Positions 34,893-44,464 of a stretch of 64,000 nt of DNA are shown here, one piece after another; positions within the stretch are counted from its first letter, which is position 1; the number at the start of each line of letters is the position of its first letter. A program made the position numbers and the translations under genes. The stretch spans positions 1 to 64,000 of the forward strand of contig DAOTXN010000095.1 in NCBI GenBank assembly GCA_034435435.1. The letters run 5' to 3'. The notes under the pieces were generated by a model that saw only the letters and a list, made by a program, of their open reading frames with translations, ran no database searches and had not been told where the DNA came from. This stretch comes from DAOTXN01 sp034435435. GTDB taxonomy: Bacteria; Chloroflexota; Anaerolineae; S140-20.

Positions 34893-36548
34893 ATGTCCTT
34901 GACCACTCAACCTCAATGGATCGCCAAAATGTACGCCAGCAAGGTCGGACGCGATCACCTGGGCCTGGGCAGCGTTTCATCAGATCAAATCCTGCCCACC
35001 CTCTCGCCCGCCATCAACGTCCTCACCATCCACCCGCGCTACCACAGCTTTTACACCTTCCTGCTCGACGAGTTCTGGCGGCGCGACCGGACGCGGAGCC
35101 AGGCTGCCTGGACCCGCTTCTACCGCCCGCGCGAGTTCATCTTTTCCGTCGGCGCCTACCTCTGCGATCAGCCCGAACACGGCAGTCTGAGCACCGTGGT
35201 GGGCGGGCAAAAGACAGAACCTCTGGCCGGCCGGAAACTTGATACCTACGATACCACAACCGACTATATCAAGAGCGAGATGGGGGGCTATGGCCTCTAC
35301 TATCGCTCGGTCATCGCCCAACTGGGGTTGATCTATCCCGGCGGTCCTGGCTTCCCCTATCCTATTGATGTACCGACCGAACGTGGAAAAGAAATCGCCG
35401 CCGCCTTCCGCCAGGCTGTAAAGGACACAGCCTATTATCGTCGCTACTTTAACGACGACGCCACGCAGGTACCCATTGACGTCATCCAGGAGTACATGCG
35501 CCAGGCGTGTCTGTGCCAGTTACAGGTATCCCATGCTCCTGACCGCCCTTTGCTCCTCGATGTCTTTTTACACGCAGGGGCAGAGCCAGAGGCCCGGCGG
35601 GCAACTTTTCGTATGTTCCTCGACATCGCCGCCCAGACCCAGGGCTACGTCATAGATCAGGACGTTTTTCGCCAGTTGCTCTATTTCCAGGCGGCAGGGA
35701 ATGGAGCAACCTACAATCCTCGGGATGCGGTCTTGGAACCCTACCGCAGATGGCGACTCTACCAGGCTCGCGAGTATTACGCTTTCGCCCTCAACGCGAT
35801 GTGGTGCTATCTCTGTGATTGGGGCCTGGCTCAATCCGGTGACGTGCGCCCGATCCCGCTCTCCCATTTTTGGGAACATCTCGATGCAGCTCTCGATTTC
35901 GATGCTCTGGCCGCCCGGTTGAATGCGCCGGTATCCGATTTGCATGCAAGCTCCAGCTTTCCAAGTCTGCTTGGATGGCTGCAAGGACTGGTCGGCGCCG
36001 ACCAGGCTAGCTTTGACACTGCCTGTACGCTGACCGCCTTCATCCACGAGCACCGTTTCTATCAATTGGCGCTGGACGACCTCACGTCCCCCGAGGCTAT
36101 GGTCGCCGGAATGATAACAATGCTGGCCCTGATCTTCTTGCGTTTTAACCAGCCTGACCTGTGGTTGCGACCGGAATGGGAGGTCTCCCGCATGGGGGCC
36201 GATGGTCGGCTCAGCGTGGACGGCTTTATCAAAACCCTGCGCCGCAGGTTAAAGAGTGGCCACATTACGATCGGCGAAATCGCGCGTTGGCTCTATGCCG
36301 ATTACGTCATCCTGCAGCACCAACTCGTCGCCACCGGCAAGCTGCCCGACAATACCTTTCGCTTCCAGCGTGAGGGGGATCGACTGCGCTTCTACGATCT
36401 GTTCAATTCTCTCAGCTTTATGGATTCACGCTTTGAGGCTTTGAATCGCACCATCCACGAGTTGGGCCTGTGCGGCGACTTTTCCAGGCCAGACCATCCC
36501 TTGACGCCCGCTGGACGGCGCTTGTTAGCCGAAGGGGATCTGCGATGA
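34893..36548 (+). CDS. conserved defence-island protein, unknown function
   Basis: A 551-residue protein without a motif I can name. The N-terminus (WIAKMYASKVGRDHLGLGSVSSDQILPTLSPAINVLTIHPRYHSFY, shown here only as a guide to the region at residues 8-52) is followed by a helical, aromatic-rich body with winged-helix-like segments. The stop overlaps the PLD gene start as ATGA, so both are translated together. GC content matches helicase, methylase and ATPase genes, so I count it as core rather than cargo. Confidence 0.6.
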   Translation: MSLTTQPQWIAKMYASKVGRDHLGLGSVSSDQILPTLSPAINVLTIHPRYHSFYTFLLDEFWRRDRTRSQAAWTRFYRPREFIFSVGAYLCDQPEHGSLSTVVGGQKTEPLAGRKLDTYDTTTDYIKSEMGGYGLYYRSVIAQLGLIYPGGPGFPYPIDVPTERGKEIAAAFRQAVKDTAYYRRYFNDDATQVPIDVIQEYMRQACLCQLQVSHAPDRPLLLDVFLHAGAEPEARRATFRMFLDIAAQTQGYVIDQDVFRQLLYFQAAGNGATYNPRDAVLEPYRRWRLYQAREYYAFALNAMWCYLCDWGLAQSGDVRPIPLSHFWEHLDAALDFDALAARLNAPVSDLHASSSFPSLLGWLQGLVGADQASFDTACTLTAFIHEHRFYQLALDDLTSPEAMVAGMITMLALIFLRFNQPDLWLRPEWEVSRMGADGRLSVDGFIKTLRRRLKSGHITIGEIARWLYADYVILQHQLVATGKLPDNTFRFQREGDRLRFYDLFNSLSFMDSRFEALNRTIHELGLCGDFSRPDHPLTPAGRRLLAEGDLR

Positions 36549-39334
36549 ACGAACTCGAGCTGCCGGAGCAGCTAAAAGGCCCCTGGCATCACGACCTCGT
36601 CCTGACGTATAGCTTGGATATCCCCTTCTTTGAAAACGCCTTGCGGGGGCAGTTAGCCGCCCGCTGTCGCAATCAGATCATCCTGGCCGACGGGCGACGC
36701 TATCTGGAAGCGTGTGCCAGCTATGCCCGCGGCGGACTGGTGCGCTATCTCAATCAGCGCTACGTCGCCGAGGGCATTTTTGCGCCACGCGCGGCCCACG
36801 CCAAGCTGATACTTCTCACCAATCCGGAGCGGGGGCGACTACTGGTCGGCAGCGGCAACCTGAACTGGCAGGGTTATGCCTCAGGCGGCGAGTTATTCAC
36901 CCAGTACGAATACACTGCTGACGCACCCGCAGGGTTAAATGCTTTTCTGGCCGTTCGAGAACTGATTGAAGGGCTGGTAGAGCGTCGTTATATCAGCGCG
37001 CCAGCCGAAAAACGCATCCGCCATCTGTGGGAAAAGACACCCTGGTTGTTCCAATCGCCCACCCACGAATGGCAACCGGTGCGGCATAATCTTCAGCGCA
37101 GCTTTCTGGATCAACTGCAACAGGTTGTTGGCGATGAACCGGTTGAGGAATTGTGGGTGCTATCTCCCTTTTTCGACAAGGAACTCGTCGCCCTGGAGCG
37201 CCTGCTGACCGTCCTCAGCCCACAAAAATCCTTTTTGCTGATGCAACCCGGCTGCACCTCGGTTGACCCCAAAGCGCTCCGGGCTACGTTAGACCGATAT
37301 GGCGACCGTTGTCAGTCGTATGCCTTCAGCAAAGGCGACGACAGTCCCTACGTGCACGCCAAGCTATACCTGCTCAGGTTGCCCGATCGCGCGATTTGTC
37401 TCCAGGGTTCTCCGAACCTCTCTCAGGTGGCAATGCTGTTGACCGTTCCTCAAGGCAACGTTGAACTCGCCAACTTGTTCACCGGTCCACGCCACGCCTT
37501 TGACGATCTGCTAGATGCGCTTGATATTCAGCCGGTGGTGGACCTCGATACGCTCGACTTGTCCTACCAATCCACACAACCATCCACCGCTCAGCCCTCC
37601 GACGGTTGGCGTCTAACAGGCGGTGAGTGGCACGAGGATTGGCTATTCCTGGGCTTCCAGGGAGCATTGCCTGATTTGAAAGATGCGTCGTTAGTTATAG
37701 CCCACCACCTGTTTCCCCTCGATGTTCACGCGAAGCAACACCAAACACTGGAACTAAAACTCTCTCTGGAAGCCGTTGGTCTGCTGAAACAAGCGGCGCC
37801 CGTAGCCGTACGTTGGAGAGAGCAAGACAATGCTTTTGACTCCAATCCCGTTTTTGTCTGCAATCGCGCCGCTCTCGCCAATGAGCTTCAAATCAGCGCC
37901 GAGGACGAGACCCTGCGCCGCGTGGGCGACCTGGACCTGGACGACGAGGAATTCGAGCGGCTGTTAGGAGAACTGGGCACGGCGCTGCTGATCGACCGTC
38001 GCAGTGTGTGGCAAGTAGCAGGGCGAACGCCTCCATCAACCACAGATGAGGACGACGAAGCACTCCGCCTCGACTACGCCGGCATAGATTACGACCTGCT
38101 GCGCCAGCATCCTAAAATTCGACAATACATGGCCAAGGGCGCGACAGATCTCCACTACGCCCGTTCCCGGCTGCAGATCATCCTCAATTCCATCACCGAT
38201 CACTTCCGGGGGCTGTTGGATGCACCTGAGAGTGCCCAAATTTTCGAAGCGGTTGCCAGAATGACCCAAACCGAAGAGGGCGAAGGTGGAACCGAAGAAG
38301 AACGAGATGAGGAAGAAGCCGGGAAGCAACGCCGCCGCCACTCTCAGGCTCGGCGCGTGGCGCGAATCCTCAAGAATTTCATCCGCCGCTACTTGCGTGG
38401 CATCCAAAGTCCAGACTTTCAAGAGCTGGTCGGTTTTGAAGTCATTGCCCAGAACTATGAGATCTTTTCCCACATTCTATGGCGACTGTTTGCCAAAGAC
38501 TGGGTGGAACCCGAGTTCGTAATCGAGTCCCTGTTACAGACATGGGGCTTCTTTTGGGGAAACAACGAACAGGCCGGCTACTTCAAAGAATTGGACCTGG
38601 AGCAACAAACCCAAGTATGCCAGTGGGTACGTGACTATCACGCCGATGCAGAACTGCTGGCCGCCCTGTATTACAGTGCGTATCTGACGCACATTGAGCA
38701 GTTGCAGGAGCTGCGCTTTGCCTTGCGAGACTTTTGGCGAGAATTCCTGCGCCATCCCCCCCTCGAGATTACCGCCGAGATGTTGGAAGAAACCTGGCGC
38801 ATAGTGGGTCACCTTTTCCCTTATCAGCCGCCACGCCCCACGACCATCTTGGATGAGCTAACACGTTTGGCTCAATTTGAAACACCGCGCAGCATTCTGC
38901 ACGCCATTGAGAAGCGACATCGCTTTCCAAACGGCACTTGTTCGTTCAAGAGTCAGTCGGTCTGGCGTGAACCCCTTCAAAGGTCAGATCACGTCAAGTG
39001 TCTGTTCATAAGCGCTGATAAAGCCTTGAAGAACAAAGCCGCCGCTGTTGCTGTGCTACGAGACTGGATGCGGTTTGAGAGTCTCGATTACTACCGCGTT
39101 CACGCTCCTGCCGGTGAGCGGCTGCTTTACTATGAGGGGTTGGTGCAGCAGGGGCTTTACTGGACCAAAGAATGGGGCGAAATGGAGTTAGACTGTATCG
39201 TCCCCTCATCTACCGACTGGGATAAAACCCTCTCAAAGATACGGGACTTGGCTGCATATTTGGACACCCAATCGGTTTTTGCGCCGGTTAGAGAGGAAGA
39301 GGATGCCGCAAAAAGGTCCTTTGACCCAAGATGA
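36545..39334 (+). CDS. PLD-fold protein of the defence core
   Basis: A 929-residue protein with two phospholipase D-type half sites: HAK at 85-87 followed by GSGN (about 102-105), and HAK at 271-273 followed by QGSPN. The His and Lys of the HxK motif are kept in both, but the Asp of HxKxxxxD is Thr in one and Arg in the other. PLD-fold nucleases accompany helicase-methylase defence systems such as DISARM. The 600-residue C-terminal part is helical with an acidic low-complexity stretch near 575-600. The ATG overlaps the upstream stop by four bases. Confidence 0.75.
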   Translation: MNELELPEQLKGPWHHDLVLTYSLDIPFFENALRGQLAARCRNQIILADGRRYLEACASYARGGLVRYLNQRYVAEGIFAPRAAHAKLILLTNPERGRLLVGSGNLNWQGYASGGELFTQYEYTADAPAGLNAFLAVRELIEGLVERRYISAPAEKRIRHLWEKTPWLFQSPTHEWQPVRHNLQRSFLDQLQQVVGDEPVEELWVLSPFFDKELVALERLLTVLSPQKSFLLMQPGCTSVDPKALRATLDRYGDRCQSYAFSKGDDSPYVHAKLYLLRLPDRAICLQGSPNLSQVAMLLTVPQGNVELANLFTGPRHAFDDLLDALDIQPVVDLDTLDLSYQSTQPSTAQPSDGWRLTGGEWHEDWLFLGFQGALPDLKDASLVIAHHLFPLDVHAKQHQTLELKLSLEAVGLLKQAAPVAVRWREQDNAFDSNPVFVCNRAALANELQISAEDETLRRVGDLDLDDEEFERLLGELGTALLIDRRSVWQVAGRTPPSTTDEDDEALRLDYAGIDYDLLRQHPKIRQYMAKGATDLHYARSRLQIILNSITDHFRGLLDAPESAQIFEAVARMTQTEEGEGGTEEERDEEEAGKQRRRHSQARRVARILKNFIRRYLRGIQSPDFQELVGFEVIAQNYEIFSHILWRLFAKDWVEPEFVIESLLQTWGFFWGNNEQAGYFKELDLEQQTQVCQWVRDYHADAELLAALYYSAYLTHIEQLQELRFALRDFWREFLRHPPLEITAEMLEETWRIVGHLFPYQPPRPTTILDELTRLAQFETPRSILHAIEKRHRFPNGTCSFKSQSVWREPLQRSDHVKCLFISADKALKNKAAAVAVLRDWMRFESLDYYRVHAPAGERLLYYEGLVQQGLYWTKEWGEMELDCIVPSSTDWDKTLSKIRDLAAYLDTQSVFAPVREEEDAAKRSFDPR

Positions 39335-39528
39335 CCTGCTGACCGGAGCAAGTTAGACAATGTGCTGGATCGTGAAATGAACTAGAGCAGACCCTGAATC
39401 TACCAGTGTGTGTCTGGTGAGTGTGGAGGGCAAGGTGAAATGGGCAAGACAGCGTTGGCCAACCGTGTGTTGGCCTAATCGGAACGCCTGGAAAGATTCA
39501 TCCCGACGTGGGCCTTTCGAGGAGTGTG
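39335..39528. other. gap between PLD and DUF559 genes
   Basis: About 190 bases. No gene, strong hairpin, tRNA or clear promoter is visible. Confidence 0.5.
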
Positions 39529-40380
39529 ATGAAGCACAAGGTGCAAGCCCAATCTGAGCGCGGCGAGGTGCTGGTAGCCATTATGAACAACCAGGCCGAT
39601 TTCGGCATCCTGCGCGGGCAGGGTTGGTATCGCGTGCCCGTCGCCAGCGCCCCTAAACGCTGGCCGCCCACATGGCTGGCCTTTTACCAGACCAAGGTGT
39701 TCGGCGACGAGGCTTTTGCCGTCAGCTATTACGGGCGCGTGCGCGACATCCGCGTCGTGCGGCGGCGCGAATTGTTCCCGGACGAGTTCCCCAACCCCAA
39801 ATCGGACCGTCCGTACTATCAGCTCCACCTGCACAGTCTGGAACGGCTGCCTCAACCTATCTATAGCCGGCGCTGGCGACGCATCGTGTTCATCTCGACC
39901 ACGTGGGCCAAGCTCACCCAGGCCGCCGAGATCAACGACCTTTTTGACGACAGCCCTTTGGAGGATCGCCTGTGGGCCGAGCTCAAACGGCTCAGGATTG
40001 CGGCCGAGCGGCAGTGGAATCTAAAGCTCGGCGAGTCGTTTTACTTTCTGGACTTTGCCGTGTTTTGCCTGAACGGCCGGATCGACGTCGAGACCGATGG
40101 GGATACCTGGCACGCCGACCGAAAGCGCATTCCCGAGGACAACCGGCGCGACAACGCCCTGCAGGCGGCCGGCTGGCGCGTGCTGCGTTTCAACGGGCAG
40201 CAGATCCGCGAATCGCTGGCCGAGTATTGCGTCCCCCAGATTACCGCAACGATCAACTCGCTGGAGGGCTTGAGCGACGAGGGCCTGGTGTCGCGTGTGT
40301 TTTATCAGACATCGGAAGGGATGGCGCAACAGTTGAGTTTGTTCGAGGAAGACGGTGGGTACGAACAGGTAGGGATGTGA
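39529..40380 (+). CDS. DUF559/Vsr-like endonuclease domain protein
   Basis: A 283-residue protein. The C-terminal segment (about residues 175-245) has YFLDFAVFCLNGRIDVETDG followed by WHADRKRIPEDNRRDNALQAAGWRVLRF (residues cited as two adjacent regions), the DUF559 pattern: a PD-(D/E)XK-type core related to Vsr mismatch endonucleases. The N-terminal half is unassigned. The ATG at 39529 follows GAGGAG. A 194-base gap with no gene separates it from the PLD gene. It is probably the last gene of the core block and a possible nuclease for it. Confidence 0.75.
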   Translation: MKHKVQAQSERGEVLVAIMNNQADFGILRGQGWYRVPVASAPKRWPPTWLAFYQTKVFGDEAFAVSYYGRVRDIRVVRRRELFPDEFPNPKSDRPYYQLHLHSLERLPQPIYSRRWRRIVFISTTWAKLTQAAEINDLFDDSPLEDRLWAELKRLRIAAERQWNLKLGESFYFLDFAVFCLNGRIDVETDGDTWHADRKRIPEDNRRDNALQAAGWRVLRFNGQQIRESLAEYCVPQITATINSLEGLSDEGLVSRVFYQTSEGMAQQLSLFEEDGGYEQVGM

Positions 40381-40383
40381 CGT

Positions 40384-42912
40384 GTGACTAACGACTTGTC
40401 CCGACTACACCAATTCATCGCCAACCACTATGACCTCGAAGAACTGCGCACCCTGTGCTTCCACCTGGGCGTGCGCTACGACGACCTGGGCGGCGAGGGC
40501 CTGAGCGCCCGGGCGCGTGAGCTGGTCCTGCGCCTGGGGCGGCAGCAGCAGCTCGACCAGTTGCTGGAGGCGCTGCGCCAGGGCCGTCCCGAGGCGTTCG
40601 ACCAGGCCGGGTTGAGCGTAGACCCGGCGGCTCTGTACGCGGCGTTGCCCGCCTGGGACGCCCCCGCCGTCTCCGCCCGCTCCCCCGAAGAAGCCTTGCG
40701 CGACTATCTGGGCCGGGCAGTCGCGGCCTACGAAGCGCGGCTGTACCAGCTCGTCGCCCGCCCTGCGGCTCGCCCAGCCCAGCCCTACAAGTTCCTGTAC
40801 GCCTTTGAGATCGAGGACAGCGGCATCTTTTTCGGGCGCGCCGCTGCGAGTGACGCACTCTACCAGGCGCTGCTGCGTGACCGCCTGACGGTGCTGCACG
40901 CCCCCTCGGGCGCGGGCAAGACCTCGCTGCTCAACGCCGGGCTGTCGCCGCGCCTGATCCGCGACGGGCGTTTGCCGGTCTATGCCCGCGCCCACGACGA
41001 TCCACTCCGCGCCATCAAACAGGCCATCGCCCCCCCGTCGTTGGGACCGTGGCCGGAGTTGCTGTCCCGGCTCACCCTGCACGAGTTTCTGGGCCTGGCC
41101 TTCAACCAGCTCAGCCGCCAGACCCAGGAGCTGGTGCTCATCCTGGATCAGTTCGAGGAGTTTTTCGTCTCTTGGCCGGATCGGTCCCAGCGCCAGCCTT
41201 TCATTGACGCCCTGGCCGACTGTTACGCGGATCGGGCGCTGCCGCTGCGCCTGCTCATCGCCCTGCGCAAGGATTACTATTCCGACCTGTCCGATTTCGA
41301 GGGCCGCATCCGCACGGTCTTTCAGAACCAGTACCGCCTGGGCGGGCTGACCCGCCAGGAAGCCGAGCAAGCCATCACCGGGCCGGTGCAGGCGTTGGGC
41401 CGCCCGGTCGCCTACGCGCCGGTCCTGCTCGCCCGCCTGCTGGACGACCTGGTCCAGGACGCGCCCGGCGTGCGGGCCGGCCCAGGTCTGGCGCTGCCCC
41501 ATCTGCAAATCGTATGCACCCGGCTGTACGAGGCGTTGGCCGAGGGCGAGACGACCCTCACCCTCGCAGCTTATGAGCGACTGGGCGGGGCCGAGGGCTT
41601 GCTCAGCGGCTATCTGCGCGACGTATTGGAGCGCCTGCCGGGCCGCCAGGCCGCGCTCGCCAGACAGGTGTTGAAGGAATTGGTCAGCGCGGAGGGCACA
41701 CGCCGGGCGCTGGATTTGAAAAGTCTGCTGGCGCGGGTGGGGGCGGACGGCGCGGAGCTGGCCGGCGTGCTGGTGCGCCTGGTGGAGGCCCGCCTGCTCA
41801 GCCGGGACGAGTCCGCGGGCGAAGCGACGTTCGAGCTGGCTCACGACGTCCTGATCGAAGAGGTCCAGACCTGGCTGGACAGCGCCGACCTGGCCCTGAA
41901 ACAAGCCGAAGAGCTGCTGGCGCGGGAAGTAGCCAACTGGCGCGCCCACGGCACGCCGATCCCCAGGGACCGGCTGGAGCTGCTGCACGCCCAGCGGGAC
42001 CGGCTGAGAGGGTTGAGCGACGCAGCCATCCAGTGCCTGGTCCAGTCGGCGCTGCAGGCCGGTTTCCCCGTGGACGACTGGACCCCGGGGATGCGTCTGC
42101 CAGAGGTGGACCTGCTGAAGGTCGTCGAGCCGGCCCTGAGCGCCCCCGACTATCGCGTGCGGGCCAGCGTCGTCGCGTTGCTGCCGGCTCTGGGTGAGGC
42201 TGGTTTGCACGCGCTGGCGGCGCTGCTGTCCGACCCGGCCCCGTCCGTGCGGGTGCGGGCCATCCTGGCCCTGGAACGCCTGGGCACACCGGCGGCGCGC
42301 CAAACGCTCCAGGCCCATCCACAACACGAGGTATATATTCCTGCCGACGAGGGCGAGCCGGGCTTGTATATGGACCGCCACCCGGTCACCCACCAGGCTT
42401 ACGAGCTGTTCCTGGCGCACCGGCCCGACCACGAGCCGCCCCCGCAGTGGCGGGATCGCCTGGCCCCCGCGCGGCTGCGGGATCATCCGGTGGTAGGCGT
42501 GAGTTGGGAGGACGCGCAAGCGTATGCGGCCTGGGCCGGGAAGCGCCTGCCCACCGCCGCCGAGTGGCGGCGCGCGGCCGGCATCCAGGATGGGCGGCGC
42601 TATCCGTGGGGGGATGAGTTCACCCCCGGCTGCTGCAACACGCGCGAGGCGGGCCAGGGTGCGACGACGCCGGTCACAAAATACTCCCCCCAGGCCGACA
42701 GTCCCTACGGCGTGGCCGATATGGCCGGCAACGTGTGGGAGTGGCTGGCGGACGCAGCCGGACCGGACGGCCAATCCCGGCGGTTGTGCGGCGGGGCCTG
42801 GTATTACAGCGCCGATTTTGCCCGCATTGACTATGACCGTTTCTGGCGCAGGCCAGAGCACAAAGGAGACGTGGTGGGATTCCGTCTCTGTTTTAGCGTA
42901 CTCGAAGCGTGA
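40384..42912 (+). CDS. EAD-STAND-HEAT-FGE sensor protein
   Basis: An 842-residue multidomain STAND protein. Residues 1-80 are a death-like effector-associated domain (DLEELRTLCFHLGVRYDDL), which usually recruits an effector by like-with-like contact. The STAND ATPase follows: Walker A GAGKTS (176-181), LVLILDQFEEFF as Walker B, ALRKDYY sensor. A short HEAT-like part lies near 575-640. The C-terminus (about 651-840) is an FGE-sulfatase (C-type-lectin) fold ending GNVWEWLAD...GGAWYYS...GFRLCF; the catalytic cysteines of formylglycine-generating enzymes are absent, so it probably binds ligand. GTG start at 40384, three bases after the upstream stop. No second gene here carries a matching EAD. 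Confidence 0.85.
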   Translation: MTNDLSRLHQFIANHYDLEELRTLCFHLGVRYDDLGGEGLSARARELVLRLGRQQQLDQLLEALRQGRPEAFDQAGLSVDPAALYAALPAWDAPAVSARSPEEALRDYLGRAVAAYEARLYQLVARPAARPAQPYKFLYAFEIEDSGIFFGRAAASDALYQALLRDRLTVLHAPSGAGKTSLLNAGLSPRLIRDGRLPVYARAHDDPLRAIKQAIAPPSLGPWPELLSRLTLHEFLGLAFNQLSRQTQELVLILDQFEEFFVSWPDRSQRQPFIDALADCYADRALPLRLLIALRKDYYSDLSDFEGRIRTVFQNQYRLGGLTRQEAEQAITGPVQALGRPVAYAPVLLARLLDDLVQDAPGVRAGPGLALPHLQIVCTRLYEALAEGETTLTLAAYERLGGAEGLLSGYLRDVLERLPGRQAALARQVLKELVSAEGTRRALDLKSLLARVGADGAELAGVLVRLVEARLLSRDESAGEATFELAHDVLIEEVQTWLDSADLALKQAEELLAREVANWRAHGTPIPRDRLELLHAQRDRLRGLSDAAIQCLVQSALQAGFPVDDWTPGMRLPEVDLLKVVEPALSAPDYRVRASVVALLPALGEAGLHALAALLSDPAPSVRVRAILALERLGTPAARQTLQAHPQHEVYIPADEGEPGLYMDRHPVTHQAYELFLAHRPDHEPPPQWRDRLAPARLRDHPVVGVSWEDAQAYAAWAGKRLPTAAEWRRAAGIQDGRRYPWGDEFTPGCCNTREAGQGATTPVTKYSPQADSPYGVADMAGNVWEWLADAAGPDGQSRRLCGGAWYYSADFARIDYDRFWRRPEHKGDVVGFRLCFSVLEA

Positions 42913-42923
42913 GGAAGGTAACG

Positions 42924-44054
42924 ATGGCAGAAACGACGTTAGCCAAAATTGACTTTGGCCCCTTGCAAGCGTTCGTGGACGACACCTCGGTCCACCGCAT
43001 CATGGTCAACGGCGTAGATCAGATCTATGTCGAACGCTCCGGCAAGATGGAAAAGATAGAAAAGGTCCAGACGGCCTTCAGGGATAACGCGCACATCGTC
43101 GAGCTCATCAACGCGCTGCTGGCTCCGTTCGACCTGCAGGTGAGCGCGGACTATCCTTATGCCAACGCCCGCTTTCCCGACGGCACGCGCTTGCAGGCGT
43201 TCATCCCGCCCATCGCCGTCTCCGGTCCCAGCCTGACCATCCGCAAACCCCCCGTACACCGCTTGACCTTCGAGGATTACCTGGATTTCGGGGCCATGAG
43301 CGCCGAGATGGCCGCGTTCTTGCGGGCCGGGGTGGAGGCGCGGCTCAACATCCTGGTCTCCGGCAGCGTGGGCGGCGGCAAAACGACGTTGTTGAACATC
43401 CTGGCCTCGGCCATACCGGCCGGGGAGCGCATCGTGACCGTAGAGGAGGAGGCCGAGCTGCGCCTGCAGCAGGGGCACGTCATCACGCTGGAGAGCCGCC
43501 CGCCGGATCGGGAGGGCAAAGGGGAAATCGGCGTCAAAGACCTGTTGCGCATGCTGCCTCGGGCCAGGCCAGACCGGATTCTGATCGGCGAGCTCGGCGG
43601 ACCTGAGGTGCTGGACGCGCTACGGCTGGTGGATAAAGGGCACAATGGCACGCTGACCTCCATCTCGGCTCACAGCCCCCAGGAAGCGCTGGAGCGCCTG
43701 GAGATGATGGTCAAGATGAACGATCCCAACCTGCCCGTCTCTTACCTGCGTTCGCTGATCGGCGCGGTCGTGGACCTGATCGTGCAACAGAACCGGTTGG
43801 AAGACGGCAGTCGCAAGATCGTGCGCGTCAGCGAGGTGCTGACGCTGGCCGGGGGCGACTATGAGCTGCGCGACGTGTTTGTCTTTCAGCGCACGGGGGT
43901 GGAAAAGGGGCGGGTCGTGGGCCTTTTCGAAGGCCATCCTGTCAGTCCCGGCCTGTTGCAGCGGCTGAAGGCTGGAGGCGTGCGGGAGGCCCAACTCCCG
44001 CAGAGTGTTTTTGCCCCGCCGGATGACGTTGAACGCGAGGCTGGGCCGAGGTAA
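42924..44054 (+). CDS. orphan CpaF/VirB11-type secretion ATPase
   Basis: A 376-residue ATPase of the CpaF family (type II/IV secretion, Tad pilus). Walker A is GSVGGGKTTLLN (147-158); the Walker B-like GELGGPE and the later GHNGTLTSISAHSP match the family, where GEVRGGE and GHxGSxxTxHA are usual. No pilin, TadB/C or coupling gene lies nearby. An ATG at 42924 follows GAGGAAGG, eleven bases after the STAND stop, so it is co-transcribed with the STAND gene. Either it is a relic of a conjugation or pilus cluster or an ATPase recruited to the STAND system. Confidence 0.8.
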   Translation: MAETTLAKIDFGPLQAFVDDTSVHRIMVNGVDQIYVERSGKMEKIEKVQTAFRDNAHIVELINALLAPFDLQVSADYPYANARFPDGTRLQAFIPPIAVSGPSLTIRKPPVHRLTFEDYLDFGAMSAEMAAFLRAGVEARLNILVSGSVGGGKTTLLNILASAIPAGERIVTVEEEAELRLQQGHVITLESRPPDREGKGEIGVKDLLRMLPRARPDRILIGELGGPEVLDALRLVDKGHNGTLTSISAHSPQEALERLEMMVKMNDPNLPVSYLRSLIGAVVDLIVQQNRLEDGSRKIVRVSEVLTLAGGDYELRDVFVFQRTGVEKGRVVGLFEGHPVSPGLLQRLKAGGVREAQLPQSVFAPPDDVEREAGPR

Positions 44055-44056
44055 AG

Positions 44057-44368
44057 ATGGACGAATTCTACGCAAACGACGACGAGTTATGGGGCACGTG
44101 GGATGGCCAGTGCCAGGCCTGCGACACGTGGGGGCGCGTGGACGACATGCTGTTCTGCGAGGACTGCGCCACCAGGTTGGAGCGCGACCTGATCCGTCAG
44201 CGCGAATGGGACTATTCTGTTTCAGCCTTCGGGCTGTCTGCCGAAGACCGGGAGGAATTGCGCCGCCAGGTCATCGCCCAATTCGGTGCAGCCCTTGAGC
44301 TGATTGCAGCGCCGGAAAAGGCTCAAAAGAAGCATTCCTCACGCAAACGGAAAAGAGGAACGCGATAG
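44057..44368 (+). CDS. small zinc-ribbon protein
   Basis: A 103-residue protein with CQACDTWGR and FCEDCATRL (about residues 19-38), a CxxC...CxxC zinc ribbon, then a charged helix and a basic tail. It begins two bases after the CpaF stop with a GAGGTAAAG ribosome site, making a three-gene unit with the EAD-STAND and CpaF genes. Function unknown. Confidence 0.65.
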   Translation: MDEFYANDDELWGTWDGQCQACDTWGRVDDMLFCEDCATRLERDLIRQREWDYSVSAFGLSAEDREELRRQVIAQFGAALELIAAPEKAQKKHSSRKRKRGTR

Positions 44369-44464
44369 GCACAGTCATCGCTGCATATCCCGCGTCAAGC
44401 GTTTCAGTCATACAGAGTTCCGAGCCTAGTGCCTGATCGGTGCGAGATGGGAAGAGGCTAAAAG

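Noticed and set aside
11389..40380. DISARM system
   Set aside because: Helicase, methylase and PLD are present, but I see no DUF1998 (DrmB) protein and no DrmA-type helicase; DUF1156 and DUF499 point to a different type.
11389..40380. BREX or Pgl system
   Set aside because: No PglZ phosphatase or BrxL/PglW gene is visible; the methylase is DUF1156 rather than PglX.
40405..42861. 818-residue open frame on the minus strand
   Set aside because: It is the mirror frame of the GC-rich EAD-STAND gene, rich in Arg, Gln and Gly with no recognisable domain.
40384..42912. Possible diversity-generating retroelement target
   Set aside because: The FGE-fold end looks like DGR variable proteins and has a run of codons ending in C or T, but no reverse transcriptase or template repeat is present in the window.
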